A stretch of DNA of 16,149 nucleotides from Clostridium sp. UBA6758 (GTDB taxonomy: Bacteria; Bacillota; Clostridia; Clostridiales; Clostridiaceae): the NCBI GenBank assembly GCA_002453475.1, contig DKGY01000016.1, positions 35,735-51,883 of the forward strand, written 5' to 3'. A program made the position numbers and the translations under genes. Below, in pieces: positions 15,205 to 16,149 of this stretch (positions within the stretch are counted from its first letter, which is position 1; each line of letters starts with the position of its first letter). Below the pieces are notes generated by a model, which ran no database searches, was not told the DNA's origin, and saw nothing but the letters and a program-made list of their open reading frames with translations.

Positions 15205-16149
15205 TTATAATTTAACAATTACCGCTATAGTATCCATTAAAATATTATTTTTCATAAGAACGTTTTTAATATTTTCATCCTCCACTTTATATCCAGTAGT
15301 CATAAATATTTCTTCTACTTTTAAACCTGATTCATATACTACCTTACTAATTGTATATGGCGTAAACCAATATCTGTGATCAGAATTTATACATTCGTAA
15401 CCACTCTGAGAAAATATATAATTTTCTAACCTTAATGCATTTGGTACAGTTATAACCAACTTTTGCAAAGAGCCTTTATATAAGGTTTTAATTTTGCTCA
15501 AAAATTCAACTGGATTATTTACATGTTCTAAAATTTCACCAATCACCATGATATCCCAATTGCTATTACATATCATATCACATTTCTTGCTTATAATATT
15601 TTCATAAAATACATTAGAAATTTTTAGCTCTTTATTTATATAATCTATTGCTTCTTCATTTATATCAAACCCAATACATTTTTGAGAAACATTAGTTAAT
15701 AAATCATGTAACCATAAATTGTTTTGTCTTTTAGAATCAATTAACTCTAAATGATCTGCACATCCTAAATGTATTACATTTTTATTTTTACAAACTTCTA
15801 CTAAATAAGATATTCTATCAACAATTTTCATATTATTATTTTCTACATATACTTTTAATCCTGATGAAAACTTATCACCTGATAAATAACTATGAAAATT
15901 AATTGCATTAATACCCTTTATATATGAATCATCTATATTTTTTTTTAAAATCATACTCTCAATCACCTTCTTTATTTTTTCCAATTGAAGTTCTATGCTA
16001 AAATTCTTTTCTATATAACTTCTATACTTATTAGAATCATAGTCATCTTTAAGAACTATGTTAACTGCTTCATCTATAGTGTCCCATATATATTCTTCAG
16101 GGTATAATTGCTTTGCTCCTACAAAACTATGAATTATAGGTTTTATTCC
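15205..16149 (-). CDS. Probable glycosyltransferase-methyltransferase fusion (5' end beyond window)
   Basis: The frame is open from the right edge to the stop at 15205, 314 codons visible. The first 55 or so residues (starting GIKPIIHSFVGAKQLYPEEY, then a charged helix YRSYIEKNFSIELQLEKIKK) look like the C-terminal tail of a GT4-like glycosyltransferase. They run without a stop into a class I SAM-dependent methyltransferase: motif I VIHLGCADH (visible residues 125-133), acidic motif CIGFDIN (158-164), WDIMVIGEILEHVNNP (198-213), and DHRYWFTPYTI (257-267). A TTG at 15984 has been taken as a start by simple frame calling, but it has no ribosome site and lies inside the tail. Such enzymes often modify flagellar or surface glycans; with flagellin nearby, flagellin glycosylation is plausible, not shown. 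Confidence 0.8.
   Translation of the reverse strand, partial: GIKPIIHSFVGAKQLYPEEYIWDTIDEAVNIVLKDDYDSNKYRSYIEKNFSIELQLEKIKKVIESMILKKNIDDSYIKGINAINFHSYLSGDKFSSGLKVYVENNNMKIVDRISYLVEVCKNKNVIHLGCADHLELIDSKRQNNLWLHDLLTNVSQKCIGFDINEEAIDYINKELKISNVFYENIISKKCDMICNSNWDIMVIGEILEHVNNPVEFLSKIKTLYKGSLQKLVITVPNALRLENYIFSQSGYECINSDHRYWFTPYTISKVVYESGLKVEEIFMTTGYKVEDENIKNVLMKNNILMDTIAVIVKL

Noticed and set aside
15984..15986. TTG at 15984 as a true start for a stand-alone methyltransferase
   Set aside because: No ribosome site precedes it and the frame upstream is open and protein-like to the window edge.

Overview
The window is AT-rich DNA from a motile, low-GC Gram-positive bacterium. Gene order, protein sequences, strong GGAGG-type ribosome sites and the regulatory elements fit Clostridium sensu stricto or a close relative; I cannot name the species. 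Every gene I accept is on the minus strand, so transcription runs from the right edge to the left edge.

Right part (16149 to 12693): a glycan-type SAM methyltransferase domain is joined in frame to the tail of what looks like a glycosyltransferase that runs off the right edge. Next comes a decayed flavodoxin-like gene, with a palindromic operator in front and a strong terminator behind. Then comes a membrane chemoreceptor (MCP) with a sigma-28 (SigD/FliA) promoter.

Middle part (12692 to 11143): a short, divergent flagellin gene has its own sigma-28 promoter and a small 5'-leader hairpin. It is followed by a roughly 600-base non-coding leader for the flagellar operon. This leader holds a SigA-type promoter, a class I cyclic-di-GMP (GEMM) riboswitch, a rho-independent terminator with a visible antiterminator pairing, and, beyond the terminator, a CcpA-like inverted repeat overlapping a second possible promoter.

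Left part (11142 to 1): a tightly packed early flagellar operon, flgB-flgC-fliE-fliF-fliG-fliH-fliI-fliJ-fliK-flgD-flgE-flbD-motA-motB. It encodes the proximal rod, MS ring, switch, export ATPase complex, hook-length ruler, hook cap, hook and stator. motB is cut by the left edge. A 16-bp intercistronic hairpin separates flgE from flbD.

The logic resembles Clostridioides difficile: early flagellar genes sit behind a c-di-GMP riboswitch expected to act as an OFF switch, while late genes (flagellin, chemoreceptor) use sigma-28. No mobile element, CRISPR array, tRNA or rRNA gene was found. The parts most worth checking are the control region at 11158-11743, the flagellin leader, the divergent flagellin, and the probable glycosyltransferase-methyltransferase fusion at the right edge.
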